Translations under genes and position numbers: made by a program
From: Paenibacillus sp. FSL M7-0420
Lineage (GTDB): Bacteria; Bacillota; Bacilli; Paenibacillales; Paenibacillaceae
Direction of reading: 5' to 3'
Assembly: GCF_038002345.1 (NCBI RefSeq)
Contig: NZ_JBBOCJ010000001.1
Coordinates: 4,464,001 to 4,528,000, forward strand
DNA length: 64,000 nucleotides
The notes under the pieces: generated by a model
The model's input: the letters and a program-made list of their open reading frames with translations, nothing else
Told to the model about the DNA's origin: nothing
Database searches by the model: none
Part shown: positions 61,070 through 64,000 of the stretch, piece after piece
Layout of the letters: each line of letters begins with the position of its first letter
How positions within the stretch are numbered: position 1 is the first letter of the stretch

Positions 61070-62347
61070 TTATTCCCCTGTGTGGAACAACGCCCGCAGC
61101 GCACTGCCGAAGGCCTGCAGCCAAGTCCCCGCCGGATAGGCGGAGGCGCTCGCAGCGTTGTATTTTTCCACATATGGTGAGGTCTCCGGCGGGAGCTGGC
61201 CAGGCGTATACACCGGAACCCGCCCGATCTCCTGATCTCCCAGCTGCAAAATAATCACACCCCTGAAACCGAAGTTAACATCGCCCTCACTCCCGCTGGC
61301 ATTCATACCTGCCCTGCCCGCACCTGCACTTACACCGGAGCCCGCACCTGCACTCCCCGTACCCGCAGCATTACCACCCGCAGCAGCCTGCGTATCCGCA
61401 TTAAGCACCAGCTTGTTGACGAGCCTGGCTTCCTCCCCCTGACCAAGCGGATACGCGAAGGCCTTGCCGGTCACCAGACTGTAGCCTTTGACGGCCTCGC
61501 CCCGCTCGACCAGCGTCTTCAGCGGATAATGGTTGAAGCCGAAGTCCAGCAGCGAGGAATGGTCGTTCCAGTCATTACCGTCGTTCAGCGTAACCGCCAC
61601 GAGCTGCTGCCCGTCCCTTGTAGCGGAGCTGACCAGGCAGCGCAGCGCTTTTTTGGTATACCCCGTCTTCACCCCGTCCGCTCCTTCGTAGAGGCGCAGC
61701 ATCTTATTCTTGTTGCTCCATTTATAGTCCCATTTCTCATAGGGATTGTCCGCCGTCTTCTCTTTGGTGGCTACGATCTCCTTGAATACCGGGTTATGCA
61801 TCGCATATGCGGTCAATACGGCCAGATCATTCGCGCTGGAAAAGTGGCCTTCTGCATCTAATCCATGCGGATTCGCAAAATGCGTATTTTTCAAATTCAG
61901 CTCCTGCGCCTTGGCGTTCATCAGGTAGACGAACCCCTGCTCCGAACCGCCGACATGCTCGGCAATTGCAGTTGCCGCATCGTTGCCGGAGCGCAGCATC
62001 AGCCCGTACAGCATATCCTTCAGCGTCATTTCCTCGCCCAGCTTCAGGTACAGGGAGGAGCCCTCCTTGGCAAAAGCATTTTTGCCAACCTTGACCTTCG
62101 ACGTTATGTCGCCGTTCTCTATCGCCACAAGGGCGGTCATAATTTTGGTCAGACTGGCAATCAGCATCGGTTCATCCCCGCGGCTGCTGTACAGAATTCT
62201 TCCGGATGTCACATCAATCAGCGCCGCCGCCCTGGCATGGGTAGAGATCGAACGGTTCTCTGCACTAACGGCAGACACCGGCACCAGCGCAAGCAGCAGC
62301 ACACACAACAGTAAGGACAGCATAGATTTTCGGGTTAATGTCTTCAT
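61070..62347 (-). CDS. dacB: D-alanyl-D-alanine carboxypeptidase (DacB/DacF type)
   Basis: A secreted penicillin-binding protein of 425 residues with signal peptide (about 1-29). The active-site motifs are SLTKIM (Ser65-Lys68), SGND (120-123) and KTGYT (227-231). It trims peptide stems of the spore cortex. A Gly/Ala-rich insertion at about 320-357 (NADTQAAAGGNAAGTG and on) separates the catalytic part from the C-terminal domain. ATG 62347 has GGAGG upstream; upstream start is rejected. Confidence 0.92.
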   Translation of the reverse strand: MKTLTRKSMLSLLLCVLLLALVPVSAVSAENRSISTHARAAALIDVTSGRILYSSRGDEPMLIASLTKIMTALVAIENGDITSKVKVGKNAFAKEGSSLYLKLGEEMTLKDMLYGLMLRSGNDAATAIAEHVGGSEQGFVYLMNAKAQELNLKNTHFANPHGLDAEGHFSSANDLAVLTAYAMHNPVFKEIVATKEKTADNPYEKWDYKWSNKNKMLRLYEGADGVKTGYTKKALRCLVSSATRDGQQLVAVTLNDGNDWNDHSSLLDFGFNHYPLKTLVERGEAVKGYSLVTGKAFAYPLGQGEEARLVNKLVLNADTQAAAGGNAAGTGSAGAGSGVSAGAGRAGMNASGSEGDVNFGFRGVIILQLGDQEIGRVPVYTPGQLPPETSPYVEKYNAASASAYPAGTWLQAFGSALRALFHTGE

Positions 62348-62458
62348 GTTCATCCTCCGGCTTCTTATCCGTTCCTTACGCAACGGTTCATCAGTCTTGC
62401 CTGGTTGTACAAGTGTATGCGGGGCATGGGGCAGGTATGTCCTATCCTCCATCATCCG

Positions 62459-62495
62459 GCAAAAAAGGGATACCACCCTCTTAGGTGATATCCCT
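62459..62495 (-). terminator. Terminator after ytfJ
   Basis: GGGATATCACC pairs with GGTGGTATCCC around a TAAGAG loop, followed by six T residues on the minus strand. Confidence 0.8.
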
Positions 62496-62527
62496 GACAA
62501 TTCATGCTTTGCTTAATTCGCTCAATC

Positions 62528-63022
62528 CTAATGCGTTGACGAATGGTCAGACGAGCCGGACCCGGTCTCCACAACGGTTTTGGTTACCTTGGAGCCGGGA
62601 ATATCTGAAGCTTCGGGAACCATGCCGGGCTGGAACATATTCTGGATTTTGTCGAGCAGGTTAGGCGTGGCATCAATAATTTTCTCGAACAGATGGGTCT
62701 GATTATCCAGCGGCACAATATGTACCCCTTCCCTGCCAACGACCAGAAAAGCGATTGGACGAATAGACACGCCGCCCCCGCTGCCGCCCCCGAAGGGTAG
62801 CATTTTGACACCGGACCCGCTGCTGTTCACGCCCGGACCATCATCCTCCACCCTGAAATCACTACCGCCTGCTGCGAAGCCGAATGTCACCTTGCTAATC
62901 GGCAGAATGACCGTGCCATCAGGCGTTTCAACCGGATCTCCTACAATTGTATTTACATCAACCATGCCTTTAATATTCTCCATTGCGGTCTGCATGAGAC
63001 CTTGAATCGGATGATCTGACAT
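62528..63022 (-). CDS. ytfJ: Sporulation protein YtfJ (GerW family)
   Basis: A protein of 164 residues: MSDHPIQGLMQTAMENIKGM start, then VILPISKVTFGFAAGGS and a Gly-rich segment (GSGGGVSIRPIAFLVV). In Bacillus YtfJ is a forespore protein of the germination family. ATG 63022 has GAGGAGG upstream. Two genes downstream of DUF2953-like ytfI as in Bacillus. Confidence 0.92.
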   Translation of the reverse strand: MSDHPIQGLMQTAMENIKGMVDVNTIVGDPVETPDGTVILPISKVTFGFAAGGSDFRVEDDGPGVNSSGSGVKMLPFGGGSGGGVSIRPIAFLVVGREGVHIVPLDNQTHLFEKIIDATPNLLDKIQNMFQPGMVPEASDIPGSKVTKTVVETGSGSSDHSSTH

Positions 63023-63102
63023 TGTTTGTCTCCTCCTCGTGTGTATATAAATGTACCTGCAGTATTTATCTTGCCCACTATAGATTGGAGTATGTAGATT
63101 AT

Positions 63103-63801
63103 TTAGGAACGTTCACGGCTGAGCAATTTCTTCCACCGGCCCAGACCGCCTTCCACTCTCGACACACGCCGCAGCAGGAGAAGCCCCGCATAGAGCGCAT
63201 ATCCGGCGGACAGCTTGCCACTGCAGACGGCTTCCGTTGCAAAAGACGGCTGATCCCGGAAGACAGGTGTCACGAATATCCCCGGCTTATGCACCAGTCT
63301 GACCATACGGGAGAGCACGCCGATCATCGTCCACTTCAGTCCCCATAAGGCCCCCACCGCCGTGGCGGTCGTTGCAGCCTCCCCCAGCGAGAAGTCCGTG
63401 GACCAGTCCAGCTTGGTGATCTGAATATGTGACAGGGTGTCTTTAAGCCATTTTTTCAGACCGCGGGTGGCATGTAGCGCAGTGCGTACATTCTTTAGCC
63501 ATTGCGTCACAGATTCCTTATCGACCTGTCCCTCCTTCTCGCTATCCAGCTTCACCGGTGCGATTCCGGTTTTCTCCACCTTGAGCTTAATTCCCTGTTC
63601 AAGGCTCTGGAAGACCAGCGCAGGCACCTCATAATGAAATTTAACGAGGCCATACACAGCTCTGATATCGAATTCGATGCGGTCATCCTTACCCAGCCTG
63701 CGGACACGAAAGTGAAAATGAATCGATGACGCTAGAGCCAGCAGGAACAGCAGAACAACGAGCAGCAGCAGGATTAAGGGTATTGCCAGCCATAACGTCA
63801 C
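63103..63801 (-). CDS. DUF2953-like protein (YtfI position)
   Basis: A protein of 232 residues. One N-terminal span (about 4-24: LAIPLILLLLVVLLFLLAL) anchors a soluble domain with segments RIEFDIRAVYGLVKFHYEVP and TDFSLGEAATTATAVGALWG. This matches the DUF2953/YtfI family that accompanies ytfJ in sporulating Bacilli. GTG 63801 with GGAGG eight bases upstream is preferred to the longer frame. Confidence 0.82.
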   Translation of the reverse strand: MTLWLAIPLILLLLVVLLFLLALASSIHFHFRVRRLGKDDRIEFDIRAVYGLVKFHYEVPALVFQSLEQGIKLKVEKTGIAPVKLDSEKEGQVDKESVTQWLKNVRTALHATRGLKKWLKDTLSHIQITKLDWSTDFSLGEAATTATAVGALWGLKWTMIGVLSRMVRLVHKPGIFVTPVFRDQPSFATEAVCSGKLSAGYALYAGLLLLRRVSRVEGGLGRWKKLLSRERS

Positions 63802-63913
63802 ACGGTTAACCTCCAAGCAGACTTTAGAATAATAAACATGGAGCCTCTGGATTAGTATGGCAATTACGGCTGGATAACATTCGGTGATTTCGCAAACTTC
63901 TCCATTTTTCATG

Positions 63914-63946
63914 AAAAAATGCCGCTGCCCCCGAAGGGACAACGGC
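63914..63946 (-). terminator. Terminator after scpB
   Basis: GCCGTTGTCCC, TTCG loop, GGGGCAGCGGC, then ATTTTTT on the minus strand. Confidence 0.85.
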
Positions 63947-63974
63947 CTCTCTGTCACAGCGGCAGTCCGCTGCA

Positions 63975-64000
63975 TTATTCCGGCTCATCAAAAGTCATCT
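63975..64000 (-). CDS. scpB: C-terminal end of a probable scpB (cut by window edge)
   Basis: The last codons of a minus-strand gene (MTFDEPE followed by TAA at 63975). Gene order scpA-scpB upstream of the ytfI-ytfJ-dacB block in Bacillus makes the chromosome segregation and condensation protein ScpB likely, but only seven codons are visible. Confidence 0.5.

Noticed and set aside
1..64000. CRISPR arrays, tRNA or rRNA genes, insertion sequences and phage genes
   Set aside because: No regularly spaced repeats, cloverleaf-like genes, transposase or phage structural genes were seen on either strand.

Overview
The window is a chromosomal segment of a spore-forming, motile Firmicute, most probably a Paenibacillus. 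Support comes from the Bacillus-like gene order (der-plsY-gpsA, spoIVA-hbs-mtrB, hepS-menG-hepT, ndk-cheR-aroC-aroB-aroH-trpEDCFBA-hisC-tyrA, resABCDE, spmAB-dacB), from many spore genes (spoIVA, spoVIF, ypeB, spmA, spmB, ytfJ), from strong GGAGG ribosome binding sites and from frequent GTG/TTG starts. No rRNA, tRNA, insertion sequence, prophage or CRISPR array was seen. Most genes lie on the minus strand, so the layout below follows transcription from high to low coordinates within each block.

Left block (1-31800, all minus strand). Cytidylate kinase, a PlsC-type acyltransferase, an S1-domain protein, Der, PlsY and GpsA are followed by small sporulation genes, a ferredoxin, a lipoprotein, SpoIVA, HU (hbs) and the TRAP regulator MtrB. 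Next is a respiratory-quinone cluster (hepS, menG, ubiA-like, ubiX, mqnA, hepT) in which MqnA points to the futalosine route of menaquinone synthesis. Then come ndk, cheR and a 58-codon gene, and then aroC-aroB-aroH and trpEDCFBA-hisC-tyrA, covering the shikimate branch to Trp, Tyr and His. The trpE leader carries an array of 12 NAG triplets typical of a TRAP site and an intrinsic terminator, so the regulator gene (20268-20516) and its RNA target (about 9980-10037) are both in view. An ECF sigma factor and the first codons of its anti-sigma factor end the window on the left. Between tyrA and the sigma gene a consensus promoter is followed about 95 nt later by a terminator with no gene between them, which is a candidate small RNA.

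Middle block (31900-49510). A PilZ protein, YpeB (without SleB beside it), PrsW, MecA, a polysaccharide deacetylase, a metallophosphoesterase and a CPBP protease lead to a T-box-controlled serA, a WYL-domain regulator and a chemoreceptor lacking an ectodomain. A class I cyclic-di-GMP riboswitch (GEMM-I) with a downstream terminator then precedes an unusual set of genes: a ThDP-dependent acetolactate-synthase-like enzyme, a carboxymuconolactone-decarboxylase-family protein, a small STAS-like protein and a FabH-like enzyme that keeps the nucleophilic Cys but lacks the usual His and Asn. This c-di-GMP-linked gene set is the strongest candidate for an undescribed system.

Right block (49600-64000). 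It contains glycerol kinase, the ResDE two-component system with the ResABC cytochrome c maturation proteins, RluB, a small amidase-like protein, a secreted erythromycin-esterase-family protein, SpmB/SpmA, a DacB-type D,D-carboxypeptidase, YtfJ, a DUF2953-like protein and the last codons of a probable scpB.
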